64,000 nucleotides of DNA from contig CATOTG010000002.1 of the NCBI GenBank assembly GCA_951813015.1, forward strand, positions 466,101-530,100, written 5' to 3'. Positions 25,783-35,191 of this stretch are shown in pieces. The DNA comes from an uncultured Thermoanaerobaculia bacterium. Its GTDB lineage: Bacteria > Acidobacteriota > Thermoanaerobaculia > Multivoradales > Multivoraceae. How positions within the stretch are numbered: the first letter of the stretch is position 1; every line of letters begins with the position of its first letter. The notes under the pieces were generated by a model. It had not been told where the DNA came from. It made no database searches and worked only from the letters and a program-made list of their open reading frames with translations. The position numbers and the translations under genes are program-made.

Positions 25783-28310
25783 GCCGCGACGTCGGCCGAA
25801 GCCCAGGGAAGCCGCCGGCCGCAAGCTCGTCTGACGGACTTCTACGAGCAGTGGTTCGCCGAGGTCGAGCCGCTCTTCTTTGACCACGAGCGCCGGGCCT
25901 TCGAGCAACTTGAAGGCCCTGGCGCGCAGGAGCGCTTCCTGCGCGCTTTCTGGGCGGCGCGCCCGCCGCGGCTGCTGGAACGCTGGCGCCAGAATCTCGA
26001 GGCCCGCGATCAACTGCGCGAACGGTCGCCCGAGATGGAGCGGGCCGTGCTGCTGGCCGGAAAGCCGGCCTACCGGCAAAGCGTCGAACCGTGCGAATCG
26101 ACCCTTGCGGCGAATCGAGATCTGGGTCTATGACGGGTGGGAACTCGAACATCAGCTCGGCCGCTCCCCTCCGCCCGACACGAGCCAGGTCGTCCTCGCG
26201 TTCGTCCAGCAGGTCAACTTCGACCCCCGGTCGATGGCGCTGTGGTCGCCGGACGCCGGCGTGGACCTCACCTTCGCACCCGGAACGTCCGACAGCGTGA
26301 GCGACGCCGCCGCGCCGCCGCCGGCCGATGCACTGAGGATCCTCGATCAGGCGGAGCGAAGGCGTTGCCTGACCGCGAACGAACGCCGCCGCCTGGAGCG
26401 CAGGCTCGAACGCGCCGTCGGCTGGAGCGAGTTCGTCGAGCAGATGGACTGGACGCCCAAAGCGCCCGGCGCCGATGGGGACGGGTCGAGCTGGGTCGAC
26501 GACTTTCTGCGCACGCAAGCCGTCCTCGATCCCGACGCGATGGCGTTGCCGGGCGTTTCGCTGGAGTTCGAGGCCCTCGGCAGCGAGAACCGTCGCACCG
26601 CGATGCGCGGCCGGCTGCGGCTGCCCCACGAACATCTCGCCAAACTCGGCGCCGGCCAGATCCTCGACCGGGTGACGATCACAGGCGATGTCTTCTTCGG
26701 CAACCGGCTCGCCGACGCCTTCGTCGTCACCCACCACATGAGCGGCGGCGTTCCGGTCGACGCGACGGGCGGCGACGACCCGGCGCCGGGCATCGCACTC
26801 GACTTCTACCGTCGTCTGCCTCCCGGGCCCTACCGCATCGAACTCCGCGCCGAAGACAACCTGGGGCGCGGGTTGCTCCGCAGCAGCAACGCGCTCGACG
26901 TACCGACGCTCGCCACGGCGCCGGAGGTGCCTGATCTTCACCTGCTGACCCGCCGCGAGACGATCGTGCTGAACCAGTTGCCTGCGGTCGAGCTTCTGGC
27001 GCCGGACGGCCGGGTACTCGGTTCCTCGTTCACCGCCCGGGCCATCGCCAGCCCCGGCGTCGCCGAAGTCGCCTTCCTGCGCGACGGCGAGGCGGTAGCC
27101 ACGGTCGCAGGACCGCCCTTCGTTTGTTGCCGTCAACCTGCCGGAGCAGCGACACCGCGTCGAAGTACGCGGATACGACAACGGGGGCCAGCTTCTGGCG
27201 CGGCACGGCCTCGACATCGAGCGGGAGGAGCGCCCGTTCGCGATCCGCCTGGAACAACCCGACACCGCCCGCCTGAATGAGGCGCTCGAGCTCGCGGTCC
27301 GCGTCGACGTGCCGTCAGGCCGCGAACTCGACCGCGTCGAGTGCTTCCTGGGTACGGAATCGCTGGAACGGATGGCTTCGCCGCCCTTCCGTTGCCGCAT
27401 TCCGGCCGGACTGCGAAGACCGCTCGCCTTCGTTCGCGCCCGTGGCCACGCTGCAACTCGAGCGAAGGGGGTTCCGGGGAACAGGTCGAGGATCTCGTCT
27501 TTCTGGGCGCCGGGGCCCCCGAGAAGATCGACGTCCGCCTGGTCGAGATGCTCGTCTCGGTCGGCGGCCGGCAGACCAGCCCGGCCGCCGACCTCGGGCC
27601 GGCGGACTTCCGGGTTCTTCACCACGGCATCGAGGCGCCGGTCCATGACTTCCGCAACCCTCGCCGACAGGCCGCTGAACGTCGCCCTCCTGATGGATGT
27701 CTCCAGCTCCCTGGGACGCAGCGTCCGGGTGGCGGCCACGAGCGCGCAGCGCTTCTTCGAGGGCGTCCTGACCGAGCGTGACGCTGCCAGCCTCCTCGTG
27801 TTCAACCACGATCTCGAGCGGCTGACGCCGTTTACCGGCGACACCCGCCTGCTCCGCTATGCCGCCGACGGCCTGCGCGCCTGGGGCTCGACCCGGCTCT
27901 ACGACGGTATCGCCTACGCGGTTTCGTCGTTCGCCGGACGGCCGGACCGGCGGGCGCTCGTCATCCTGAGCGACGGCGCGGACACCGACAGCAACCTGGA
28001 CTTCGAGCGCGTGCTCGCCCAGGTCGAGCTCGCTGAGGTGGCGATCTACCCCGTCGCGCTACGCGTAAGCGACCAGGCAACGATCGACGCGCTACGGACG
28101 CTTGCCGACCGGACCGGCGGCCAGTACCAGATCGCCGACTCGGTCGACGACCTGGACCGCATCTATCGCCAGATCGCACGCGCCCTTCGCTCCCAGTACC
28201 TGATCGCCTTCGAGCCGGCTGCGGGCGCGGCGGCCGGGCTCAGGGACATCCGGGTCGAGGTGCTGCGTCCAGGGTTGACGGTGACGGGAGTGCGAAGCCG
28301 GTCGCGGGTA
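25705..28310 (+). pseudogene. GWxTD-like plus VWFA protein (Acidobacterial type), frameshifted
   Basis: Large exported protein joining a GWxTD-like N-terminal part and a VWFA-related Acidobacterial domain. The GTG at 25705, in the last 78-bp repeat, gives a signal peptide (GLAAAAALLAAAATSAEA). LTDFYEQWFAEVEPLF and RIEIWVYDGWELEHQL follow. The frame breaks near 26098, 27120, 27435, 27470 and 27655; corrected sequence includes VAGPPFVVAVNLPEQ-like text, GSGEQVEDLVFLGAG and the MIDAS strand LNVALLMDVSSSLG, then RALVILSDGADTDSN and SQYLIAFEP. The natural end is unclear; a stop occurs at about 28310, just where a MITE begins. At least five indels leave the conserved text intact. Cellular role unknown, probably periplasmic. 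Confidence 0.75.
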
Positions 28311-28312
28311 GC

Positions 28313-28556
28313 AGCCCGTGGCAGAAGTCCGTGTCGCACCGAGAGTGGCCAGGCGCCCGCCCGGCAAGGCGCGACGAGGGAGCATATCGGGGCCGCCCTC
28401 AATCCCGGGAACAAGGGCGACCGAGGAGCTTGCCCGGGTGGCGCGCTCCGCGCCACCCGCGAACCAGTCCGTGCGCCCGTCATCGGGCGCACGGATGGCA
28501 CGATGCCGGGCGGGATGCATGGCCGCTCGAATGCAGCGCGACTTCTGCCACGGGCT
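28313..28556. mobile_element. MITE-like element with 17-bp terminal inverted repeats
   Basis: 244 bp bounded by AGCCCGTGGCAGAAGTC (28313-28329) and its exact reverse complement (28540-28556). It encodes no transposase. Parts recur inverted at 49931-50001 (matches the right end) and 51929-52056 (matches the left ~118 bp). Relative to those it contains an extra internal stretch with two hairpins: the REP-like palindrome at 28437-28457 and CCGTGCGCCCG/TCAT/CGGGCGCACGG. No target-site duplication is evident. It abuts the 3' end of the VWA gene. Confidence 0.75.
28437..28457. repeat. REP-like palindrome, copy 3
   Basis: GGTGGCGCGCTCCGCGCCAC plus C, the most symmetric of the three copies, located inside the MITE-like element. 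Confidence 0.55.
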
Positions 28557-28579
28557 TGTCTGTTCAGATCCGATCTCCG

Positions 28580-28621
28580 GGTGCACGGATGGCAGGCCGG
28601 CACACCCCGGTGTGCGCACCC
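28580..28621. repeat. Nested hairpin before the O-antigen-ligase-like gene
   Basis: Inner stem GCACACC/GGTGTGC (28600-28606 with 28609-28615) and an outer GGGTGC/GCACCC pairing form a nested palindrome between the MITE and the following gene. There is no T-run; a role in transcript ending or processing is only possible. Confidence 0.4.
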
Positions 28622-28636
28622 GCGTAGACTGCCGGC

Positions 28637-29895
28637 ATGGGCGGGAGGTCGGCGGCGATGGAGGGCGATCGAGCGCGTCGTGCTCGCGGCACTGCCGCGA
28701 AGCGAAGGGAAACGCGGGCTTCTGGCTGTTCCTGGGCCAGCTCGTCACCACGTTCGGGATCGCCCTCTCGAACTTCCTGCTGTTCTTCACCCTGGCCTGG
28801 GCCGCCGTCCGGCGGCGACGGCTTTTCTTCGCGGCCGGGGACGAGGAACGGCGGCGGCGCCGGCTGCTTCTCTACCCCCTGGCCGCCTACGCCCTCTGCT
28901 TCGTCCTCTCCGCGGCCTTCTCGTACGACCCGGCGACCAGCCTTTCCGAGCTCTCCCAGCTCTACTCCGCGTTGACGCTCCCGCTGGCGCTGCTCCTGGT
29001 GCAGGGAGAGCGGCAGGTACGCCTTGTCGTTGACGCCGTCATTGCGACCACCGTCGTCCTGGCCATCTACGGTCTGGCGCAGTTCGCGTTCACGGACCAC
29101 GGCCCGCTGCACCAGCGGATCCCGGGGCCGTTCTCGCACTACATGACATTTTCCGGCGTGCTCCTGCTTGGCCTCGCGCTGATCGCCGGCCGGGTCGCCA
29201 GCGGCCACGGCTGGCGCCGGCAGGTGAACTGGGTCGCCCTGACCGTCGTCGGCATGGCACTCGTTCTTACCCTCACCCGCAGCGCCTGGCTCGGCGCCTT
29301 CGCCGTCGCAACGGCCGCCTTCGCCCTGCAGCGCCGCCGCGTTCTGGTCGGCTACGCCGCGGCCCTGGTCCTGGCGGTCATCTCGCTGGCCGCGGTGGCG
29401 CCGACGCTCTGGCCCACCTACTGGCAGCGCGCCACCTCGATGGTCGACGTCCGCAACCCCTCGAACTACGACCGGCTCTGCATGCTCTGGGCCGGCGGCC
29501 AGATGATCGCCGACCGGCCCCTTGTCGGCATCGGCCCGGCCATGGTCCGCGAGTGGTACCCGGTCTACCGCCACCCGACCGCCGTGCGGGCCCGGGTGAA
29601 GCACCTGCACAACACGTTCGTTCACATGGCGGCCAGTCGCGGCGTTTTGTCGCTGCTCTGCTACCTGTGGTTGACGGGCGCCGCGACGGCCCTGACCCTT
29701 GCCGCCTACCGGCGCGAGGGTGGAAGGGCGGGACCCCGCGGCGACCTCCACCTGGGCGTGCTCTTCGCCCTGCTGGCCCTGAACGTCGCGGGCCTGTTCG
29801 AGGCGAACTGGCGCGACACGGAAATCCAGCGCTGGGTGCTGTTCCTGCTCGCGCTGCCCGCGTGCCTGCCGGCTACCAACCCGAGAGCGGCCTGA
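28637..29895 (+). CDS. O-antigen ligase / Wzy polymerase family membrane protein
   Basis: Polytopic inner-membrane protein that would join polysaccharide repeats or transfer them to lipid. About ten to eleven hydrophobic helices begin with GFWLFLGQLVTTFGIALSNFLL. The Wzy_C hallmarks are present: NPSNYDRLCMLWAGGQMIADRPLVGIGPAMV, then KHLHNTFVHMAASRGVLSLL. The start is uncertain. ATG 28637 begins a plausible N-terminus in another frame (AIERVVLAALPRSEG) that joins the membrane frame only if an indel exists near 28715; otherwise GTG 28612 is the first start in frame. No other glycan genes are adjacent, so the polymer is unknown. Confidence 0.75.
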
Positions 29896-30069
29896 GCCAC
29901 CTCGGACCTTGGCTCGGTCGCGTCCCGCCTCGAGCGCCGCGTCGAGCTCGCCGCCCTCGTGGATCTGAACCACATCGGGACCTTGGCTCGGTCGCGTCCG
30001 CCTGCCAGACTGCGCCGACCCAGCGCCGACAGACGACCTCCCGACACCAGCCGTACACGGAGAATCCCC

Positions 30070-30837
30070 ATGCAATTCGACCGTCTGAGCCTGATCGAGC
30101 TCCTCGATGTTCTGTCGGCGCGTGAAGCCTCCTGCGTCGAGTTGATGACCCGCCACCCTCAACGGCATCGAAGCGACGAATCCCAGGCTCAACGCGGTCG
30201 TCAGCCAGCGGTCGCGCGAGGCGCTGATCATCGACGCCGAAACGGCCGACGCGCGCCGCGCCGCCGGAGATGCCGCCCCCTCGAAGGCGTGCCCCTGTAG
30301 GGGTCAAGGACCTCGAGGATGTTGCCGGCATGGTGACCTCCATGGGTTCGCGCGTGTTCCGCGACTCGGTGGCCGAAGCCGATTCGACCCAGGTGGCCCG
30401 GCTGCGGGCCGCCGGAGCGATCGTCGTCGGCAAGACGAACACGCCGGAGTTCGGCTTCACCGCGATCACCAAGAACCCGCTGTTCGGCGTCACCCGGTCG
30501 CCCCTGGAACCTGGAGCGCACCCCCGGCGGATCGAGCGGCGGTTCTTCTGCGGCGGTTCTTCTGCGGCGCTGGCCGGCGGCGTGCTGCCCCTGGTCACTT
30601 CCTCCGACGGCGGCGGCTCGATCCGCATTCCCGCCAGCTTCACCGGCGCCTTCGGCCTCAAGCCCCAGCCAGGGGCGGATACCCCGTGGGCCGATGAAGG
30701 CCTGGGACTACGGCAGCACCGCGGTCTACGGCGACGACCTGTTCCACCAGTCCGCCGTGCTCAAGGGTTCGCGGTCGGCGCTCGTGGAGCTTGCGGCCGC
30801 TTCGCGAGTTTGCCGAGGGCAGCCGGCAGGCCGCGGG
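30070..30837 (+). pseudogene. Amidase remnant (amidase signature family)
   Basis: Remnant of an Asn/Gln amidase-type hydrolase. MQFDRLSLIELLDVLSAREAS is a normal N-terminus at ATG 30070. After frameshifts near 30160 and 30300 come GVKDLEDVAGMVTSMGSRVF and the signature region with GAIVVGKTNTPEFGF and ALAGGVLPLVTSSDGGGSIRIPAS, which includes the Ser-cisSer-Lys machinery. A 15-bp duplication (cggcggttcttctgc twice, near 30538-30567) disrupts the Gly-Gly-Ser-Ser segment. Around 30665 another shift leads to GRIPRGPMKAWDYGSTAVYG, after which the C-terminal ~200 residues are missing. It ends against the convergent alcohol dehydrogenase gene. This is a genuine decayed gene because sequence is deleted as well as shifted. 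Confidence 0.8.
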
Positions 30838-31860
30838 CTACGGAATCACCGTGACCTTGACCGCCCCGGACCGTTTGTCGCCGGCGATCTCGAAGGCGCG
30901 CTCGATCTCGTCCAGTGGCACCTGGTGGGTGAGCAGCCCGGCGCAGCCATCCCCAGCACCCGCGAGGATCCGCACCGCCTCCGCGAAGTCCTCCTGCCCG
31001 GGGCGGCGGGCGTAGCAGTTGGACCACTGCAGGCGCGCCTCCTTGCCCAGGAGCATCAGCGGATCAAGGGTCAGCAGGCCGGTGAAGACGCCCAGGATGC
31101 AGATCGTCCCGCCGGGGGCCAGGGCGATGCCTGCCGGACTCATCGTGTCCGCCAGACCGCCCACCGTTTCGACCACCAGGTCGGCGTCGAAACCCGAAAG
31201 ATCCTCCCCGGCGCCGGCGTCGATCACATCGTGCGCACCGAGCTGTTTCGCCAGCCGGGCCTGGTGCGGGTAGCGGGCGGTGGTCGCGACGTAGCCAAAG
31301 CCCCACGCCCGCGCCACGGCGACGACGGCCAGTCCGATCGTCCCGGCGCCCAGAACCAGCAGCCGAGCCGGCGGCGTGACCGATCCGGCATCCGCCAGAC
31401 GCAACCCGTGAACCGCCACCGCGAAGGGCTCCGCCAGGGACGCGCTCGGCGCCGGGAGCGATCGCGGCGCCCGGTACAACCGGTGCGCCGGTACGACGAC
31501 CGCGTCGGCAAAGCCTCCCGGACGCCGCAGCCCGTAGAGCTGGAGTTTCCGGCAGATCGAGTCACGGCCATCGCGGCACGGTTCGCAGTCGCCGCACGAC
31601 GCAAGCGGCTCGACAACGACGGATTCTCCCGCCGCGAAGCCGCGGACACCGGGGCCCAGGTCGTCGACGATCCCCGCCATCTCGTGGCCCATCGTCGAAC
31701 CCGGCTCGATGATGGGACTGGGGCTGTGGACCATGTGCAGGTCCGTGCCGCACAGACCACAGGCGCCAATCCGCAGCCGGACCTCTCCGGGACCCGGTTC
31801 CGGCAGCGGCCGTTCGACCAGACCCACCTTCCCGGGGCCGCGATAGACACCCGCGCGCAT
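30838..31860 (-). CDS. Zinc-dependent medium-chain alcohol dehydrogenase
   Basis: 340-residue NAD(P)-dependent MDR dehydrogenase. Catalytic zinc site: CGLCGTDLH (Cys37 region) and GHEMAG; the structural zinc lobe CGDCEPCRDGRDSIC has four cysteines. The Rossmann motif is LLVLGAGTIGLAVVAVAR. The order and length are standard. It is related to threonine/sorbitol-type dehydrogenases but the substrate cannot be read from the sequence. Its stop abuts the decayed amidase gene (convergent); the gene upstream is the PDZ protein at 31921-32868 in the opposite relative position on the same strand. Confidence 0.93.
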   Translation of the reverse strand: MRAGVYRGPGKVGLVERPLPEPGPGEVRLRIGACGLCGTDLHMVHSPSPIIEPGSTMGHEMAGIVDDLGPGVRGFAAGESVVVEPLASCGDCEPCRDGRDSICRKLQLYGLRRPGGFADAVVVPAHRLYRAPRSLPAPSASLAEPFAVAVHGLRLADAGSVTPPARLLVLGAGTIGLAVVAVARAWGFGYVATTARYPHQARLAKQLGAHDVIDAGAGEDLSGFDADLVVETVGGLADTMSPAGIALAPGGTICILGVFTGLLTLDPLMLLGKEARLQWSNCYARRPGQEDFAEAVRILAGAGDGCAGLLTHQVPLDEIERAFEIAGDKRSGAVKVTVIP

Positions 31861-31920
31861 CGCGCGGATCGTAGCAACGGAGGTCGAGAGGCGTGCGCGC
31901 CCCTTGGCAGCCCGTGGCTG

Positions 31921-32868
31921 CTAGGGCAGGAAGCCCAGGGCCGAACAGTCGGCGGCTTCGCCGTTCACCGTGCAGGCGCAGTCGCCGTCGTCGCATTCGA
32001 CCTTGACTTCGCACTCGCCGGAGTCGCCACAGGCCGAGGCTGCGAACTCGAAGGAGTTCGCGTTGGCGACGTCGACCGTGCAGTCTTCGCCATCCTCGCA
32101 GGCGACCTTGACCTCGATCACGCGGGCTTCGTGTTCGCCGGCATCGTGGCCGCCGGCCTCGATGCTGGACATCTCGACGCGCCGCTGCGGCCGCCGCTCC
32201 TCCAGAGTCGCGCTGACCTTGTCCATCCGGCCATCGCGCCAGACCTCGAGCACAACCGTCTCGCCGTCCTCGCGGCCGCCAATGGCCCGGGCCAGCGCCG
32301 ACGCGGATGCGACCGGCTCACCGTCGACCGCGGTGACGATGTCGCCGACCTCCAGGCCGGCACGCAGCGCCGGGCTGCCGTCCACGAGCTTGCCGACCAT
32401 GACGCCCGCGTCCTCGGGAACACCGAAGTGGGTGCGCAGTTCCGGGGTCAGCTCGGAGAGCTGCACGCCGAGAAACGCGCCGCCGCCGTGGCGCAGGTGC
32501 AGGCGCGAGCCGTGCTCGCCCAGCCGCTGCATCACCCGATGCACGCGGCGCCGCACCGACTCGCCGGCTTCGCCGTCCGCGCGCTCATCCTCGGTCAGGA
32601 GGATGGCGTGCCCGTCAGCCTCGAGAACATGGACGTTGTCCTCGGCAACCCACTCGTGGTCGCCGCCGTGGAGCACCCGGACGTCGCCGTCGTCGCCGAC
32701 GAAGACCATCCGGCTCACACGCTCATCGCAGTCCTCGCCGTCCGCGCAATCCACGACCTTCTTGATCTGGATCTTGCGAACCTGCTTCTCCTCACCGTCC
32801 TGCGCAATTGCCGGCACGGCCACAGCCAGTGCCAGCGCCACGACCAACCAGACCTTCATTCGCGACAT
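31921..32868 (-). CDS. Secreted PDZ-domain protein with acidic Cys motifs
   Basis: 315 residues. ATG 32868 follows an AGGAG site and gives a signal peptide (MKVWLVVALALAVAVPAIA). A PDZ domain spans roughly 120-215: FLGVQLSELTPELRTHFGVP, GVMVGKLVDGSPALRAGLEVGDIVTAVDGEPV. No protease domain is present. On both sides of the PDZ are acidic cysteine motifs, DCADGEDCDERV near residue 34 and CEDGEDCTVDV, ECDDGDCACTV near the end. These could bind calcium or another metal, or form disulfides. It probably acts as a periplasmic scaffold or metal-responsive protein. No functional partner is evident next to it. Confidence 0.85.
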   Translation of the reverse strand: MSRMKVWLVVALALAVAVPAIAQDGEEKQVRKIQIKKVVDCADGEDCDERVSRMVFVGDDGDVRVLHGGDHEWVAEDNVHVLEADGHAILLTEDERADGEAGESVRRRVHRVMQRLGEHGSRLHLRHGGGAFLGVQLSELTPELRTHFGVPEDAGVMVGKLVDGSPALRAGLEVGDIVTAVDGEPVASASALARAIGGREDGETVVLEVWRDGRMDKVSATLEERRPQRRVEMSSIEAGGHDAGEHEARVIEVKVACEDGEDCTVDVANANSFEFAASACGDSGECEVKVECDDGDCACTVNGEAADCSALGFLP

Positions 32869-33089
32869 CGTTCTGTCCTTCTCCTGTTCGCTTCCGTGTT
32901 CGCTCTGCATTTTACCGGGTACGCCACCGGCTCAGCCTCTGTAGTGAGAACGCCGCCCGAGCCCATTCGTTCCACGCAACCGCCGATGTCACGTTCGCCC
33001 ACGTGCTGGCGCAGGCGGCGTATCGGACGGGTCCGCACCGCCGACCTGGCGGCCCCGGGCCAATCGTGACGGGCAGCGGCCGAGTCGAT

Positions 33090-33863
33090 TCAGGAATCGT
33101 CCATCGACGCGCGCACGGTACGCAGATCCTTGAGCGCCGCCTTGGCCATCGAACCGCTGTCGCGCGCCACCTCGACGAAGCGGAAACCCTGCCGGATCCG
33201 CTTGGGCGCCTCCTTGACGGTGCCCGCGACCCCGGCGAACAGTCCGTGCCGCCTGCAACCGTCGAGGATCCTGTCGATCGCGTCGGTAAACGACTCGTCC
33301 TCCTGGTCCGCGGCCGGCCGCAGCCCCAGCGACACACTGAGGTCGCTCGGGCCGACATAGACGCCGTCGAGGCCCGGCACGGACAGGATGTCGTCCAGGT
33401 TGTCGAGGGCCTGCCGGGTCTCGATCATCGGAATGCAGTAGGCCTGTTCGTTCGCCTCCTCGAGGTAGTTCCCCCCGTAGAGCAGACCGGCACGGAAGGG
33501 CCCGAAGCTGCGCTTTCCACGCGGCGGGTAGCGGCAGGCAGACGCCGCGGCTTCCGCCTCGGCGCGACTGTTGACCATCGGAATGATGATGCCGTGGGCG
33601 CCGGCGTCGAGCATCTTGCCGATGATCCCGGGCTCGTTCCAGGGCACGCGGACGATCGGCGTCGTGTCGGAGGCGGTCATCGCCTGCAGCATCGCCGTCG
33701 CCCGCTGGTAGTCGACCAGGCCGTGCTGCATGTCGATCGTCGCCCAGTCGAAGCCGAGTCGGGACATCAACTCGGCGCTGTGGGTATCCGGCAACGCCAG
33801 CCAGGCGCCGAGGGCCGCCTCATCGTTGTCGATCTTGTCGCGCAGACGGTTCTTCATCGGCAT
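33090..33863 (-). CDS. HpcH/HpaI-type aldolase
   Basis: 257-residue class II aldolase of the 2,4-dihydroxyhept-2-ene-1,7-dioate aldolase family, cleaving or forming 2-keto-acid aldols with a divalent metal. GAWLALPDTHSAELMSRLGFDWATIDMQHGLVDYQ, GAHGIIIPMVNSRAEAEAA and IPMIETRQALDNLDDI (metal-binding Glu) and LDGVYVGPSDLSVSLGL are diagnostic. A GGAGG site lies just before ATG 33863. The C-terminal part continues to DSGSMAKAALKDLRTV, normal length. No homoprotocatechuate pathway genes surround it, so the physiological aldol is open. Confidence 0.93.
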   Translation of the reverse strand: MPMKNRLRDKIDNDEAALGAWLALPDTHSAELMSRLGFDWATIDMQHGLVDYQRATAMLQAMTASDTTPIVRVPWNEPGIIGKMLDAGAHGIIIPMVNSRAEAEAAASACRYPPRGKRSFGPFRAGLLYGGNYLEEANEQAYCIPMIETRQALDNLDDILSVPGLDGVYVGPSDLSVSLGLRPAADQEDESFTDAIDRILDGCRRHGLFAGVAGTVKEAPKRIRQGFRFVEVARDSGSMAKAALKDLRTVRASMDDS

Positions 33864-34029
33864 TGCCTGGCCTCCTCGGTCGCCCGGTTGGACGGAATCA
33901 GTGGGACGGAATGTGGCCGCGGAGATTAGCAGTCCGTGGCGGAACGTCCGGAAGCCGGCGCTTGGCGGCGGATGCCGGCCAGAAAGCCGGCGCAGCCGGT
34001 TCCTGCCGCGCGCACCTGCCAGCCTCGGA

Positions 34030-35103
34030 TCACGGGATCAGGGACTCGTCCGGGGTCAGGGACGCGGCGAAGCGAGCCAACAGATCAGCCGAGTGATCCA
34101 GGTCGTCGAGGGAGATCGTCTCGACCGCGCTGTGCATGTAGCGATTCGGAATGCTGATCAGGCCGGTCGCGACGCCGGCGCGGGTGATCTGAATCGAGTT
34201 CGCGTCGTTCGGCGCCGCGCGTCCGAGAGCCGCCAACTGGAAGGGAATCTCGCTCTCTTCCGCGACGGCTTCCAGCCGGTCGCTGATCCTCGGATTCATG
34301 TTCGGACCGCGCACGATGACGGGGCCGCCGCCCAGGCGGAGATCGCCCTCCTGACGCTTGCTGATCGTCGGGCAGTCCGTCGCATGGGTCACGTCCACCG
34401 CGATGCCGACATCGGGGTCGACACCGTGGGTGCTCGTGCGGGCGCCGCGCAGGCCGATCTCCTCGCAAACCGTCGACACGGCATAGACGGCGACCTTCGG
34501 GGCCTTCTTCACGACCCGGCGCAGCGCCTCGATGACCACCCACAGGCCGGTCGTGTTGTCCATCTTGGGCGCGTTGGCCAGGCCGTTGCGCAACTCCTGG
34601 AAGCCGAGATCGAGGGTCACCGGATCGCCCACCCGCACCGCCGTCTTCGCGTCGTCTCCGTCCGTCGCGCCGATGTCGAGCCACAGGTTCTCCATCTTGA
34701 CAACCCGCTTGCGCTCCTCCACGTCGAGCAGGTGGATCGGCTTGCGGGAAATGACCGCCGGGACTGGACCGTCCTTCGCCCACACGGTCATCCGCTGGCC
34801 GACGAGTTGCTGCGGATCCCAGCCGCCGATCGGCTGCACCCAGAGGAAGCCCTTGTCGTCGATGTAGCTGACCAGCAAGCCGATCTGGTCGCAGTGGCCC
34901 GCGAACAGGACCCTGCGGCCGTCAGGTTTCGTGCCGGCTTCGACGTTCACCGCCGCGATCACGTTGCCATGAACGTCGGTCGTCACGCTGTCGGCGAACT
35001 TCCCCGCGTAGGCGCGTACAACTTCCTGTACCGGCTCCTCGTGGCCCGAGGGGCTCGGCGTGGCCAACAGATCGATCAGAAACTTCCGTGCTGTCTTGTT
35101 CAC
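34030..35103 (-). CDS. M42-family metallopeptidase (glutamyl/leucyl aminopeptidase type)
   Basis: 357-residue cocatalytic dizinc aminopeptidase. Metal and catalytic residues are all present: FAGHCDQIGLLV (His), APKMDNTTGLW (bridging Asp), STVCEEIGLRGA (catalytic Glu-Glu), DVTHATD (Asp) and PNRYMHSAVETI (His). GTG 35103 follows GGGAG. M42 enzymes form tetrahedral cytosolic complexes that trim oligopeptides; M42 cellulases/endoglucanases annotated in older databases are the same family. It lies 88 bases downstream (on the minus strand, after) the isoprenyl transferase gene. Confidence 0.93.
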   Translation of the reverse strand: MNKTARKFLIDLLATPSPSGHEEPVQEVVRAYAGKFADSVTTDVHGNVIAAVNVEAGTKPDGRRVLFAGHCDQIGLLVSYIDDKGFLWVQPIGGWDPQQLVGQRMTVWAKDGPVPAVISRKPIHLLDVEERKRVVKMENLWLDIGATDGDDAKTAVRVGDPVTLDLGFQELRNGLANAPKMDNTTGLWVVIEALRRVVKKAPKVAVYAVSTVCEEIGLRGARTSTHGVDPDVGIAVDVTHATDCPTISKRQEGDLRLGGGPVIVRGPNMNPRISDRLEAVAEESEIPFQLAALGRAAPNDANSIQITRAGVATGLISIPNRYMHSAVETISLDDLDHSADLLARFAASLTPDESLIP

Positions 35104-35191
35104 TTGCTACTCCCAGCCGGTACTTCGCCCCACCACCAGGTCACGGTCGGGCGACCACCGCGGCTGTCCTGTTGATTGGTGTCCTGGAATC

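Noticed and set aside
25490..25790. Possible CRISPR-like array
   Set aside because: The 78-bp repeats are contiguous with no unique spacers and keep a reading frame, so they are a tandem repeat.
25310..27844. Minus-strand frame of 844 codons over the VWA gene
   Set aside because: Built from the reverse of the 78-bp repeats and of the VWA gene; no protein family, and the plus-strand text is homologous to known domains.
30694..33069. Plus-strand frame of 791 codons spanning the ADH and PDZ genes
   Set aside because: It runs antisense through two well-supported genes; only the first few codons have amidase homology.
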